NCBI RefSeq assembly: GCF_003337315.1
Contig: NZ_QPJV01000003.1
Span: 62,001 to 126,000 of the forward strand
Direction: 5' to 3'
From: Vagococcus fluvialis
Lineage (GTDB): Bacteria; Bacillota; Bacilli; Lactobacillales; Vagococcaceae
DNA length: 64,000 bases
The notes below the pieces were generated by a model. It made no database searches and was not told the origin of the DNA. It worked only from the letters and a program-made list of their open reading frames with translations. A program made the position numbers and the translations under genes. Below are positions 38,800-48,105 of the stretch, one piece after another; position 1 is the first letter of the stretch, and each line of letters opens with the position of its first letter.

Positions 38800-39585
38800 A
38801 TGTCTAATTATGAAAATGTATTACTTTCTATTGAAGAAGGAATTGCAACACTAACAATCAATCGTCCTAAAAATCTAAATGCCTTAAACCAAAAAACGCT
38901 AGAAGAAATTGAAGCAGCTGTTTATGACATTAAAGGCAATAAAGATATTAGAGTATTAGTCATTACAGGAGCTGGGGAAAAAGCTTTTGTGGCTGGTGCT
39001 GACATTAAAGAAATGCAATCTAAAAATGCTTTAGAAGCACGCGAGTTCTCAATTATTGGGAACCGTGCTTTCAAAGCAGTAGATGAATTAGAAATTCCAG
39101 TTATTGCAGCAATTAACGGTTACGCATTAGGTGGCGGATTAGAACTTGCTATGGCATGTGACATTCGTTTTGCATCAACTAGTGCTGTTGCTGGATTACC
39201 AGAAGTAAACTTAGGCGTTATTCCTGGGTTTGGTGGAACACAGCGCCTATCACGTATTGTTGGTGTATCAAAAGCTTTAGAACTTTTATACGCAGCAGTT
39301 AACGTTAAAGCAGAAGAAGGTTTAAGAATTGGTTTATTTAACCAAGTATTTGAACCAGAAGCTTTAATGGAAGAAACAATGAAATACGCTAAAAAAATTA
39401 CGACAAAAGGACCAATCGCGATTAACTTTGCTAAACAAGCAGTTAAAGTTGGTTATGAAATGCCACTTGATAAAGCACTTGGTCTAGAATCAGAATTATT
39501 TGGTTTAGTGTTCTCAACAGAAGATCAAACAGAAGGTATGACTGCCTTTGTCGAAAAACGTTCAGCAGAATTTAAAAATCAATAA
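38800..39585 (+). CDS. Enoyl-CoA hydratase (crotonase)
   Basis: A 261-residue crotonase-family protein. It shows AFVAGADIKEMQ (oxyanion and CoA loop), AAINGYALGGGLELAMACD, and VAGLPEVNLGVIPGFGGTQR with both catalytic glutamates expected in this family. It hydrates crotonyl-CoA to 3-hydroxybutyryl-CoA or the reverse. It lies between hbd and the CoA transferase gene, within the same operon. Confidence 0.95.
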   Translation: MSNYENVLLSIEEGIATLTINRPKNLNALNQKTLEEIEAAVYDIKGNKDIRVLVITGAGEKAFVAGADIKEMQSKNALEAREFSIIGNRAFKAVDELEIPVIAAINGYALGGGLELAMACDIRFASTSAVAGLPEVNLGVIPGFGGTQRLSRIVGVSKALELLYAAVNVKAEEGLRIGLFNQVFEPEALMEETMKYAKKITTKGPIAINFAKQAVKVGYEMPLDKALGLESELFGLVFSTEDQTEGMTAFVEKRSAEFKNQ

Positions 39586-39609
39586 TAAATGGTTACTGGA
39601 GGAAGCATA

Positions 39610-40902
39610 ATGAAAGACTTACAGACTAAATATAATGACAAGAAAATGAGTCCAGAAGAAGCAATTAAATTTTTAGCACCAGGGGACGCTGTTGTTTATC
39701 CAATCGCACCAGGTGAGCCTGCTCTACTTCATGAAGCTCTTTGTAATTACGAAGGACTAGAAAATAATAAATTATACCGTACGTTAACTAACGTTAAAAC
39801 ATATGATTTACCAAAAGATAAATTAAAACAAGTATCAATCTTCTTAGGTGGCGATCGTCAATTAATGAATGATGGTGTTGTTGAATTATTACCAAACCAC
39901 TTTGGTGATACTGTTGATTTAATTAAAATGCGTGAAGAAGAAATTGTTTTAATGTTTAATGCTTCACCAATGGATGAAAAAGGATACTTCTCATTAAGTT
40001 TAGCTAATGCTTATGTTGGTGGTCTTTTAGATGTTGCATCTAAAATCATTATTGAAGTAAACGAAAACGCACCATATACATATGGTGAAAACCATCATGT
40101 TCATATTGATGACGTAACAGCTTTAGTAGAAAGTAGTGAACCACTACCAACTATTCCAGCTCCAGTTATTGATGAAAAATCAGCTGCAATTGGTAAATTA
40201 ATTGCTGAGTTAGTTCCAGATGGTGCTACTTTACAAATTGGTTACGGTGCTGTTCCATCAGCTGTAATGAACAACTTAACAACTAAGAAAAACCTAGGTT
40301 TCCATACTGAAATGTTACCTGATAAAGCAATGGAATTATACAACTCTGGTTCTTTAGATAATACGAAAAAAGAAACTTACGTTGGTAAAACAGTTACAAC
40401 ATTTGCTATGGGAACAACTGAATTATACAAATGGTTAGATAAAAACGAAGACATCTACTTCTTACCAGTAGATAAATCAAACTCTGTAAAAGAAATTGCT
40501 AAAGAAAACAACTTATATACAATTAACGCAACAATCCAAGTTGACTTATTAGGTCAATGTAACTCTGAAAAATTACCAACTAAATACTATTCATCAACTG
40601 GTGGACAGTCTGACTTTGGTAAAGGAGTTCGTATGACTGAACATGGTGTGGGAATTATTGCACTTAACTCAACTGCTGGTAAAGATGATGCGATTTCTAC
40701 AATCGTGCCTTCACTTTATACAGGTGCAGCTGTAACAACATCTAAAAACGATGTAGACTACGTTGTAACTGAATACGGGGCAGCTCGTCTTAAAGGTAAA
40801 ACAATCAACGAACGTGTTGAAGCTTTAATCGCAATTGCTCATCCTAAATTCAGAGATGAGTTAAGAGAAGAAGCTAAAAAAATGAACTATATTGCAAAAT
40901 AA
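39610..40902 (+). CDS. Acetyl-CoA hydrolase/CoA-transferase family (butyryl-CoA:acetate type)
   Basis: A 430-residue family I CoA transferase. IGYGAVPSAVMNNL, FHTEMLPDKAMELYNSG with the glutamate that forms the CoA thioester, and TEYGAARLKGKTINERVEAL are characteristic of butyryl-CoA:acetate and 4-hydroxybutyrate CoA transferases. The ATG at 39610 follows GGAGGA; ATG 39589 lies before the site. It would exchange CoA between a C4 acyl-CoA and acetate, producing butyrate or activating it. It closes the operon, ahead of a terminator. Confidence 0.9.
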   Translation: MKDLQTKYNDKKMSPEEAIKFLAPGDAVVYPIAPGEPALLHEALCNYEGLENNKLYRTLTNVKTYDLPKDKLKQVSIFLGGDRQLMNDGVVELLPNHFGDTVDLIKMREEEIVLMFNASPMDEKGYFSLSLANAYVGGLLDVASKIIIEVNENAPYTYGENHHVHIDDVTALVESSEPLPTIPAPVIDEKSAAIGKLIAELVPDGATLQIGYGAVPSAVMNNLTTKKNLGFHTEMLPDKAMELYNSGSLDNTKKETYVGKTVTTFAMGTTELYKWLDKNEDIYFLPVDKSNSVKEIAKENNLYTINATIQVDLLGQCNSEKLPTKYYSSTGGQSDFGKGVRMTEHGVGIIALNSTAGKDDAISTIVPSLYTGAAVTTSKNDVDYVVTEYGAARLKGKTINERVEALIAIAHPKFRDELREEAKKMNYIAK

Positions 40903-40959
40903 ATAAAAACCAATACGATTTTGTTCACAACATAAGGAAACTTATTTCCTAAATCGTAA

Positions 40960-40996
40960 AAAAAGAGATTTAAGCTTAGGCTTAGATCTCTTTTTG
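40960..40996 (+). terminator. Terminator of the thl-hbd-crt operon
   Basis: AAAAAGAGAT, with inner AAGC/GCTT pairing, pairs with ATCTCTTTTT. Confidence 0.8.
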
Positions 40997-41080
40997 TTTA
41001 GTTAAATACAATTGAAAAAAAGTATTCTTCATATTATACTTAATGAACTTAATTAAGATAGTTTAAAAAGAGGCGATGTC

Positions 41081-42100
41081 ATGAAAGCTAGTAATCCTCA
41101 AAGAGTTAGGAAAGATAATTTATTTTTTCTAATGTCTTTGATTCGAGAATACGGGCCCTTATCTAAAAGGGAATTATCAGAAAAAAGTGGTTTGAGTGTT
41201 GTAACTATTAATAAATTAATTCCTGAATTATTAAGTAAAGAACTAATAGAACCTTATTCAACAGATGTTGTCACAGGTGGTAGGTACGCTATTACTTATA
41301 CATTTAATCAAAATAAATGTCATTCTTTGATTATTAAAATGGTGGAAAAAGAAAAGGAAATGTTTTTTTATTTCTATGTGTGTGATTTATTAGGCGAAAT
41401 TATCGAAGAAAAAGAAATTTCAGGTGAAAATTTAGAATGGTTAGATATTTTAAGTTTCATTGAAAGTTTTAAAAAAGAGTATCCTAAAATAAAAGCAATA
41501 GTTTTAGGGATTCCTGGTGTAGAAACATCAGGTGTGATTACGTTAGCTGATTATCCAGTTCTACAAGGAAAAAATATCAAAGATGAATTAGAAGAACGTT
41601 TTGATTGCACAGTGTTAGTTGAAAATGATGTTAATGCAGCAATTCTTGGTTTCTCAAAAAAAGAAGAAGCTCATCTAATTATAGCGGGAATTTATTATCC
41701 AGTTGGTTTCCCACCTGGTGGAGGCGTGTCGCTTGGACAAAAATTATTAAAGGGATGTAACAATTTTGTAGGTGAGGTGGCAATGCTACCTTTAAATGTA
41801 GATTGGTCTGAAAAAAATATCCCTCATGTGGATTTAAAAAATCATTTCTTAGATATTGCGAAAACCTTTATTAGTTTGTATGATCCACATCAAATTGTTG
41901 TATATCTATCAAAATCAAGACTAACTAAACAACAGCTTGCAGACATTAACCAAGCGTTAGAAGTAGCATTTCCACTGTTAAAACTACCTAAAATCGTCAT
42001 TAGTGAAGAGTTTAATCACGATTACTTTTTAGGATTAGAGTCATTAGGTTTGGAAGCCTTAAATCAAGTATTAAAAAATGAAATTGAAATAGGAGAGTAA
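41081..42100 (+). CDS. ROK-family transcriptional regulator without kinase zinc motif
   Basis: A 339-residue NagC/XylR-type protein. The N-terminal winged HTH is at about residues 10-65 (LSKRELSEKSGLSVVTINKL). A ROK actin-like fold follows (AIVLGIPGVETSGV, VLVENDVNAAILGF, GIYYPVGFPPGGGVSLGQKL). The CxCGxxGC zinc-binding motif of active ROK kinases and many ROK repressors is missing, and the glycine-rich GIG loop is altered to YYPVGFPPGGG. It is therefore probably a pure regulator with changed sugar sensing. Its stop is 3 bp before the acetyltransferase ATG, so the two are co-expressed. Confidence 0.88.
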   Translation: MKASNPQRVRKDNLFFLMSLIREYGPLSKRELSEKSGLSVVTINKLIPELLSKELIEPYSTDVVTGGRYAITYTFNQNKCHSLIIKMVEKEKEMFFYFYVCDLLGEIIEEKEISGENLEWLDILSFIESFKKEYPKIKAIVLGIPGVETSGVITLADYPVLQGKNIKDELEERFDCTVLVENDVNAAILGFSKKEEAHLIIAGIYYPVGFPPGGGVSLGQKLLKGCNNFVGEVAMLPLNVDWSEKNIPHVDLKNHFLDIAKTFISLYDPHQIVVYLSKSRLTKQQLADINQALEVAFPLLKLPKIVISEEFNHDYFLGLESLGLEALNQVLKNEIEIGE

Positions 42101-42103
42101 TGA

Positions 42104-42724
42104 ATGAGAACTGAAAAAGAAAAAATGTTAGCAGAAGATTTATATCGAGCGTCAAGCCCAGAATTAAGAGAGGATGCTAGAAAAAGCCGTCAATTAACAC
42201 GTTTATTCAATGAAACAACTGAAGAACAGCAAGCATATCGTAAAACTTTATTAAAAGAGATGTTTAAAGCAACAGGAGAAAATATTTATATTGAACCACC
42301 ATTTAGATGCGATTATGGAACGAACACAAAAATTGGCAATAATTTTTATGCTAACTTTGACTGTGTTTTCTTGGATGTCGCGCCAATCGTTATTGGTGAG
42401 AATGTCATGTTCGGACCAAAAGTTAATTTACTAACGCCAGGTCATCCAATTGATGCGGTGATTAGAAATTCTGGTTTAGAGTTCGGTAAAAAAATTACAA
42501 TTGGAGATAATGTGTGGATTGGTGGAAATGCCGTTGTGAATCCAGGTGTGACAATCGGAAATAACACGATTATTGGTTCTGGTTCAGTGGTGACAAAAGA
42601 TATTCCAGATAATGTGATTGCAGCTGGAAATCCATGTAAAATTATTCGTGAGATTACAAAAGAGGATAAAATTTATTGGGAAGAAGAACAGCAAAAATAT
42701 TGGATAGAAGTTAACGCCAATTAA
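42104..42724 (+). CDS. Maltose/galactoside O-acetyltransferase family enzyme
   Basis: A 206-residue left-handed beta-helix acetyltransferase of the Maa/LacA type. The N-terminal Mac domain (EKEKMLAEDLYRASSPELRE) precedes hexapeptide repeats (KIGNNFYANFDCVFLDVAPI, TIGDNVWIGGNAVVNPGVTI, IIGSGSVVTKDIPDNVIAAG) and the catalytic-His segment LTPGHPIDA. It transfers acetyl from acetyl-CoA to a sugar, usually to dispose of non-metabolised sugars. It is co-transcribed with the ROK regulator. Confidence 0.93.
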   Translation: MRTEKEKMLAEDLYRASSPELREDARKSRQLTRLFNETTEEQQAYRKTLLKEMFKATGENIYIEPPFRCDYGTNTKIGNNFYANFDCVFLDVAPIVIGENVMFGPKVNLLTPGHPIDAVIRNSGLEFGKKITIGDNVWIGGNAVVNPGVTIGNNTIIGSGSVVTKDIPDNVIAAGNPCKIIREITKEDKIYWEEEQQKYWIEVNAN

Positions 42725-42737
42725 ACAATAGATAATA

Positions 42738-42771
42738 GAAAAACCGTTCTAAGAAAGAACGGTTTTTCTAT
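42738..42771. terminator. Bidirectional terminator
   Basis: A near-perfect 15-bp stem (AGAAAAACCGTTCT with AGAACGGTTTTTCT) between convergent genes. Confidence 0.85.
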
Positions 42772-43584
42772 TTAAAACACTCCTGATAAATAGTCTCTCA
42801 GTAAGTAAATAATAATTAAATGCACTGGATAAAAATAGTAGAACAACTCTTTTTGCCATACTTTATTTGAGCCACCTCTTTGGCCATTGTAAAGATAAAT
42901 AAAAGGTAGCACACTAATCATCATAAATTCGTTACTGAAAGTTAGCAGCTGATAAAGTGTACCAATTCCTGTGACTGTAAAATAAGTAAATAAGGTTTTT
43001 CCTAGTAACAAACCACAGAAAATAGACATACTAATAGCAATCTTTTTGAAATTACCTCTAAAGAAATAGAAGATTAAAGCGACAACTATTTCGTACATCC
43101 CACCTTCACTCATGAGAATAAAGGGAATTAACAAAACAATAGCTATTGAGCAAAATAATTTTTGTTTTAAGTCTAATTGTTTCACTCTCATTGAGTCAAT
43201 TAACCAAATAAATAGCATAATAAAGGCTAGTGTCATAAAAATATTTTGCCCTTGAATTAATTGAAAGACGTCAAATTCACCTGTGATTGGGTGATTGAAA
43301 GTGTCTTTTGTGAGTATGTTATGGCCAATATTAATGGCGTACATAAGTATTCCACCAACCAATAACCGACTGAAATATTTTGTTTTATTTTTAGTGTAAA
43401 AATAACCTTCAATTAAGAAGAATACAAATAAAGGTGCTACAAAACGTCCTAAAAGGGATGTCCATGCAGGCAAATGTAAAAATTCTCCTAAATAAGAATT
43501 CACGTGATCAATGACCATAAAAATGATAGCAATGATTTTTAACGTAAAACTAGATAAACCAACTTTGTGTTCTGATTGTGTCAT
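42772..43584 (-). CDS. TraX-family membrane protein
   Basis: A 270-residue polytopic membrane protein of the TraX family. It has FTLKIIAIIFMVIDHVNSYL near the N-terminus, WTSLLGRFVAPLFVFFLIEG, YFSRLLVGGILMYAIN and the C-terminal KELFYYFYPVHLIIIYLLRD, with about eight membrane segments. TraX of F plasmid acetylates pilin; chromosomal Firmicutes homologues are thought to be membrane acyltransferases of unknown target. The ATG at 43584 follows GGAGAG; an upstream extension to 43644 lacks a site. Confidence 0.85.
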   Translation of the reverse strand: MTQSEHKVGLSSFTLKIIAIIFMVIDHVNSYLGEFLHLPAWTSLLGRFVAPLFVFFLIEGYFYTKNKTKYFSRLLVGGILMYAINIGHNILTKDTFNHPITGEFDVFQLIQGQNIFMTLAFIMLFIWLIDSMRVKQLDLKQKLFCSIAIVLLIPFILMSEGGMYEIVVALIFYFFRGNFKKIAISMSIFCGLLLGKTLFTYFTVTGIGTLYQLLTFSNEFMMISVLPFIYLYNGQRGGSNKVWQKELFYYFYPVHLIIIYLLRDYLSGVF

Positions 43585-43694
43585 AAATAAATCTCTCCTT
43601 TTAACTCCTAAGCTTGTATCATTTAGCCTTAGCAAGTGTAACAAAGAAAAAAATCAATTTATATAAGACTTCGGTTGTAACATTATCTAGTCAG

Positions 43695-44198
43695 TTATAT
43701 TTTTTTATATCGTTTACCTAAAAATAGCAAATCACGATGAGTATCATCTAAAATCGCCACATTTGGTAAATGTCCCCACAAAACAAAACCATTTCGAGTA
43801 AATAAACTTTGGCTAGCCAAGTTATGTCCAAAAACAAGAGCAACGATTGTTTCAAATGGGTAGTTAGTTATTTGTTCTTCTACAAAGGAAAGTGATTTAT
43901 GTCCCAATCCTTGTCCTCTGAATTTTTTATCAATATAAATACTAATTTCTGCTGATTTACTATAAGCAGGACGCTCTTTAAATGGGCTTAAAGAAATCCA
44001 ACCAGCTATTTCCTCATTTATTTCAATGACCCAAAGTGGATATTTCTCTGGTGTATGCTGATTAAACCATTCATGTCTAGACTCAACAGAAACAGCTGTT
44101 AAATCAGCTGTCACCATATAACTTGGAATAGTATCATTATAAATTTCAACGATTCGTGGTAAATCTTCAAATTTTGCAAATCTAAATAGTGGTTCCAA
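43695..44198 (-). CDS. GNAT-family N-acetyltransferase (PAT-like)
   Basis: A 167-residue GNAT enzyme. It has FRFAKFEDLPRIVEIYNDTI at the N-terminus, the acetyl-CoA loop KKFRGQGLGHKSL, and NLASQSLFTRNGF. The pattern resembles phosphinothricin/methionine sulfone acetyltransferases, but the substrate is not clear. A TTG at 44198, 6 nt after GAGGTG, fits the family N-terminus; GTG 44207 overlaps the site. Confidence 0.85.
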   Translation of the reverse strand: MEPLFRFAKFEDLPRIVEIYNDTIPSYMVTADLTAVSVESRHEWFNQHTPEKYPLWVIEINEEIAGWISLSPFKERPAYSKSAEISIYIDKKFRGQGLGHKSLSFVEEQITNYPFETIVALVFGHNLASQSLFTRNGFVLWGHLPNVAILDDTHRDLLFLGKRYKKI

Positions 44199-44281
44199 AA
44201 ATAACACCTCGTCTTCATATTTTTGGTATTATACCAATAAGTGATTTTGTTTAGCAATTGTTTTGATTGAAAGGAGATAAA

Positions 44282-44818
44282 ATGTATTTAACTAACAAAC
44301 AAAGTGAAGACGCGTTAATAGAAGTACTCCAATCAAAAAAAATAAAAAAGATTTATTTAGTTGGATCAGTAGGTAGTGGGAAAACAACTTTAGGAAAAGT
44401 GTTAGCTACTAAACTTAGTCTAAATTTCTATGAAATGGATAATATTATTTTTGAGCGACTGCCATCAGGTGATAGAAAAAGAAGTGATGAGGAAGTTAAT
44501 AATTTAGTAGGACATATTCTAGAAGAAGATACTTGGCTTATTGAAGGAACTTGTTTAAGAGATATTGTGCAGCCTATTTTTAACAATAGTCAGATTATTA
44601 TTTTTCTAGATATACCTTATTTAGTGAGGATTTTCCGGTTTAGTAAAAGATTTTTAAAGCAGTTACTGCATATAGAAGAAGCTAACTACAAGCCATCTCT
44701 TAAAATGTATTTTAATATGTTTAAGTGGAATTATTCTTTTGAAAAAACAGGCTATCACACATTTATTGAGAGAACTAAAAATTATCCAGAAAAAAGATGT
44801 CATTATAATAAAAAATAA
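44282..44818 (+). CDS. P-loop NTPase, topology-modulation/kinase-like
   Basis: A 178-residue small nucleoside-kinase-fold protein. Walker A is VGSVGSGKTTLGK (about residues 24-36). The YEMDNIIFERLPSGDRKRSD segment and WLIEGTCLRD follow, with a basic RFSKRFLKQL lid region. This is typical of proteins annotated as DNA topology modulation (FlaR-like) or AAA ATPases. The substrate is unknown. ATG 44282 follows GAAAGGAG; TTG 44267 is upstream of the site. Confidence 0.82.
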   Translation: MYLTNKQSEDALIEVLQSKKIKKIYLVGSVGSGKTTLGKVLATKLSLNFYEMDNIIFERLPSGDRKRSDEEVNNLVGHILEEDTWLIEGTCLRDIVQPIFNNSQIIIFLDIPYLVRIFRFSKRFLKQLLHIEEANYKPSLKMYFNMFKWNYSFEKTGYHTFIERTKNYPEKRCHYNKK

Positions 44819-44862
44819 GGAACTAGGACAAAATTAAGACACAGTTCCTTATTTTTTTTACT
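44816..44862 (+). terminator. Terminator
   Basis: AAGGAACT pairs with AGTTCCTT around an imperfect centre and is followed by ATTTTTTTT. Confidence 0.7.
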
Positions 44863-45062
44863 TTTTCCGAATTGTTAAATACACTTAGTTAACTAGCTAT
44901 TGCCAATGAAATAATTAATATTTTTAAGCTTAGTAGTAAGTATGAATTTATAAGATGTTTAAATTATTCTCTTGACTTTAGGTAAAATTAACTATACTAT
45001 TGTTATTAAATTTTAATCTTTTTAATTTAATTTTAATGTTTAACGAAGAGGGAGTTGTGAGT

Positions 45063-46709
45063 ATGAAAATGAAACGAATTGTTCAGGGGATGATGGTCGC
45101 ATCATTAACCTTGTTAGTGGCTTGCGGGAATAATAACAACAGCGAAAAGGGAAAAGCTGATGCTAAAAAAGAGACAAAAACTGAAAAGAAAGTCTTAACT
45201 GTTGTGGAATCATCTGAATTACCAACAATGGATATTTCAAAAGCAACAGACGTAGTAAGTTTTTCTGCAATTAGTCAGGTAATGGAAGGGTTATATGAGT
45301 TTGCAGATGATAGTACAAGTCAACCAGCTTTAGCTAAAGAAGTGGCTGTCCCAACAGATGATGGGAAAAAATATACAATTGAATTAAAAGAAGATGGTAA
45401 ATGGAGTAACGGAGATCCTGTGACGGCTCATGATTTTGTGTATTCATGGCAACGTTCAGCAGATCCAAAAACGGCTTCAGAGTACTCTCATTTATTTGAA
45501 GGATTTAAAAACTATGAAGAAATTAAAACAGGGGCAAAACCTGCTACTGAATTAGGTGTTAAAGCAGTTGGGGATTATACTTTAGAAATTGAATTAGATT
45601 ATCCAATTCCATATCTAGACTCATTACTTGCTAAACCAACATTCTATCCGCAACATCAAAAAACAGTTGAAGAAAAAGGGGACAGTTATGCAACTAATAG
45701 TGACAACTTAGTTTATAACGGTGCTTTCAAATTAGCTGATTGGGATGGAACAAATATTTCTTGGAAATATGAGAAAAATGAAAACTTCCGTGATGCTAAA
45801 AACGTCAATATTGATGAAGTTAAAATTGAGGTAGTTAAAGAAAATGGAACAAGTTTAAACATGTTCCAAGCTGATGAGGTTGATGTGATTCAAGTAAAAG
45901 GTGAGTTTGCTCAGCAACAAGCTGGCAACGAAGATTTAGTCATTCGTGAATACCCATCAAGTTACTATATGCAATATAACTTTGACAATAAATTAGCAGC
46001 TAATAAGAGCTTTAGAGAAGCGATTACTTTTGCTATTGATTCAAAACAAATTGTCGATACAATTTTAGGTGATGGTTCTAAAGAAATTAATGGATTTGTC
46101 CCTACAGGAATTGTTAATCCCAAAACAGGAGGCGACTTTGCAAAAGATTCAGGGAACTTGAAGATTACAAGTGCTGAAAAATCAAAAGCGTCATGGGAAA
46201 AAGCTAAAAAAGAATTAGGTAGTGACAAATTAGAATTTACATTACTAGCATCAGACACTGATTCAGCTAAGAAATTAGCAGAGTATATTCAAGGAACATT
46301 AGAAGAAGCTTTACCTGGTCTTAAAGTTAATGTTTCAACAGTTCCATTTGCAAACCGTTTAGATAAAATGTCTAAAGGTGACTTTGATATTGTATTAGCC
46401 GGTTGGGCAGCAACATTTGCTGATCCATATGATTTCTTGCAATTAGCTAATATTGGAACAGTTCAAAACTATGGTAAGTGGGAAGATAAAGAATTTAGTG
46501 ATTTACTACAAGAATCATCTACTACTTATGCTAATGATAGTGAAAAACGTTGGGAAACTTTAATTGCTGCTCACAAACGTATGATGGAAGAATTACCATA
46601 TACACCAGTTTATCAATCAAGTGAGAGTTTCTTAGTGAAGCCAAAAGTTAAGGGCTTAGTTTACCGTTCATTAGGAAGTCCTTACTACAAAAATGTGTCA
46701 TTAGATTAA
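45063..46709 (+). CDS. Oligopeptide ABC transporter substrate-binding lipoprotein (OppA family)
   Basis: A 548-residue lipoprotein. The signal peptide ends in lipobox LLVACG, followed by an NNNNSEKGKADAKK linker. The family-5 binding fold is clear from KYTIELKEDGKWSNGDPVTA, DFVYSWQRSADPKTASEYSH and ITFAIDSKQIVDTILGDGS. It binds peptides outside the membrane. There are no oppBCDF genes next to it, so it is an orphan receptor using a transporter encoded elsewhere, possibly serving peptide sensing. The ATG at 45063 follows GAGGGAG; the open frame back to 45000 is not needed. Confidence 0.92.
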   Translation: MKMKRIVQGMMVASLTLLVACGNNNNSEKGKADAKKETKTEKKVLTVVESSELPTMDISKATDVVSFSAISQVMEGLYEFADDSTSQPALAKEVAVPTDDGKKYTIELKEDGKWSNGDPVTAHDFVYSWQRSADPKTASEYSHLFEGFKNYEEIKTGAKPATELGVKAVGDYTLEIELDYPIPYLDSLLAKPTFYPQHQKTVEEKGDSYATNSDNLVYNGAFKLADWDGTNISWKYEKNENFRDAKNVNIDEVKIEVVKENGTSLNMFQADEVDVIQVKGEFAQQQAGNEDLVIREYPSSYYMQYNFDNKLAANKSFREAITFAIDSKQIVDTILGDGSKEINGFVPTGIVNPKTGGDFAKDSGNLKITSAEKSKASWEKAKKELGSDKLEFTLLASDTDSAKKLAEYIQGTLEEALPGLKVNVSTVPFANRLDKMSKGDFDIVLAGWAATFADPYDFLQLANIGTVQNYGKWEDKEFSDLLQESSTTYANDSEKRWETLIAAHKRMMEELPYTPVYQSSESFLVKPKVKGLVYRSLGSPYYKNVSLD

Positions 46710-46714
46710 AATAT

Positions 46715-46752
46715 GAGGAGGTTGTGACGTACTTATGTCACGGCCTCTTTTT
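46715..46752 (+). terminator. Terminator, TGTGACATA family
   Basis: GAGGAGGTTGTGACGTA pairs with TATGTCACGGCCTCTTT, followed by T residues. The core is the same as at 35612 and 61488. Confidence 0.8.
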
Positions 46753-46848
46753 TATTAAACACTTTAGTTATATTACTTCAATAAAGAGGGAGAAACTGTG
46801 CTATTATAGTAACGTAGTTTTTAAATTAGTGTGTTAGGAGCTCTTTTT

Positions 46849-48105
46849 ATGATATTCATTTATTTAAATATTTCCAGTATTCTTAAAATTATTTTATCTT
46901 TTTTCTGTATTGCTTCAGATAAAAAAAATTATCTGTTTCTGATTTCATTTATTATCGTTAGTTTTGTTTCAATTAATTATTCGATTGTTAGTTATTTGCT
47001 TTTATTTGCGTTATTAATCTTATCATCTATTTATAAAAAGAGTAATTTAGTGATGTCAGTATTAGAAATAAATTTTGCTATTTGGATTAATATTTTACTA
47101 GGCGCTTTTTTGAAACCAATTGAAATGAAGACCACAATTGGAAAGCCTGATTTTTTAGTCTTTGAAATCATTATGTATGTTTTTATTATATTAATTAGTT
47201 TTTTATCGGCCAAATATGTTATCCCAGTTATTAAAAAATATGATCTTACCTTACCTATTTCCATTATCAGCTCACTTATATTACTATCTTATCAGTTCTA
47301 TTTAATTACAGCTTTTTCTCATAAAAGTGGACAAAAAATAGGTTTAATCTTCTTATTTTTAATAATTATTAGCTCTTTGTTTTTTGTATTTAAAAGCTAT
47401 AGTAATGAAAAATCTTTAGCTTTTGAGTTAGAGAAAAAGAAAATGGAAGAAGAGTACTTAAAAAATTATATTGATTATGTTAATGAAGAATCTAAAAATA
47501 TTAAAAAATTTAAACATGACTATATCAATATTTTGTCATCTTTAGAATATTTCATTGCTCAGAAAGATGTAGAAAAAATAGAAACCTTCTACCTTGAAAA
47601 TGTGCAGCCAACTAAAAGCAACCTACAAATTGATTATTTAAAAATCGATTCCTTAGATAAAATAAAATGGGAAAGCTTAAAAAGTATTTTGACAATGAAG
47701 CTCGTTAAAGCTAAAAAATATAATGTGCCTGTTAGTGTGGAACTAGTGGATGATATTCCTCAATTAACACAAATTAAAGACACTGTATTAATCAGAATTT
47801 TAGGTATCATTATAGACAATGCCATAGAAGAAATTGCATCATTAGAGCAGGGAGAAGTTCAGATTGCTATATTTTCAGATGAAGAGTTTTTACATATCGT
47901 TGTTAGAAATTCCATTAGAGAAGGAATAGAACCTCTGCATATATTAAAGGGAGAAGGCTTCTCTACAAAAGGTGAAAATCGAGGCCTAGGACTAAGTAAT
48001 CTTAGTGAGTTAGTCAGTAATGAGGCAGAAATGATGTTATCAACTAATATTACTTCTGACTTTTTTATTCAAGAGTTATTATTAAAAGAAGGAGAAAAGA
48101 TATGA
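46849..48105 (+). CDS. AgrC/ComD-like sensor histidine kinase (GHKL)
   Basis: A 418-residue membrane sensor. About six membrane segments fill residues 1-190, followed by a coiled dimerisation region. KKFKHDYINILSSLEYF carries the phospho-accepting histidine, and a GHKL ATPase domain has IIDNAIEEIA (N box) and GFSTKGENRGLGLSNL (G boxes). This is the peptide-pheromone receptor layout of the HPK10 class. ATG 46849 follows TTAGGAG by 8 nt. It overlaps the response regulator gene by 4 bp, and a small secreted peptide gene follows, which fits peptide signalling or bacteriocin control. Confidence 0.9.
   Translation: MIFIYLNISSILKIILSFFCIASDKKNYLFLISFIIVSFVSINYSIVSYLLLFALLILSSIYKKSNLVMSVLEINFAIWINILLGAFLKPIEMKTTIGKPDFLVFEIIMYVFIILISFLSAKYVIPVIKKYDLTLPISIISSLILLSYQFYLITAFSHKSGQKIGLIFLFLIIISSLFFVFKSYSNEKSLAFELEKKKMEEEYLKNYIDYVNEESKNIKKFKHDYINILSSLEYFIAQKDVEKIETFYLENVQPTKSNLQIDYLKIDSLDKIKWESLKSILTMKLVKAKKYNVPVSVELVDDIPQLTQIKDTVLIRILGIIIDNAIEEIASLEQGEVQIAIFSDEEFLHIVVRNSIREGIEPLHILKGEGFSTKGENRGLGLSNLSELVSNEAEMMLSTNITSDFFIQELLLKEGEKI

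Noticed and set aside
45965-46258. Minus-strand ORF inside the oppA-like gene
   Set aside because: Antisense to a clear lipoprotein gene with no ribosome site.
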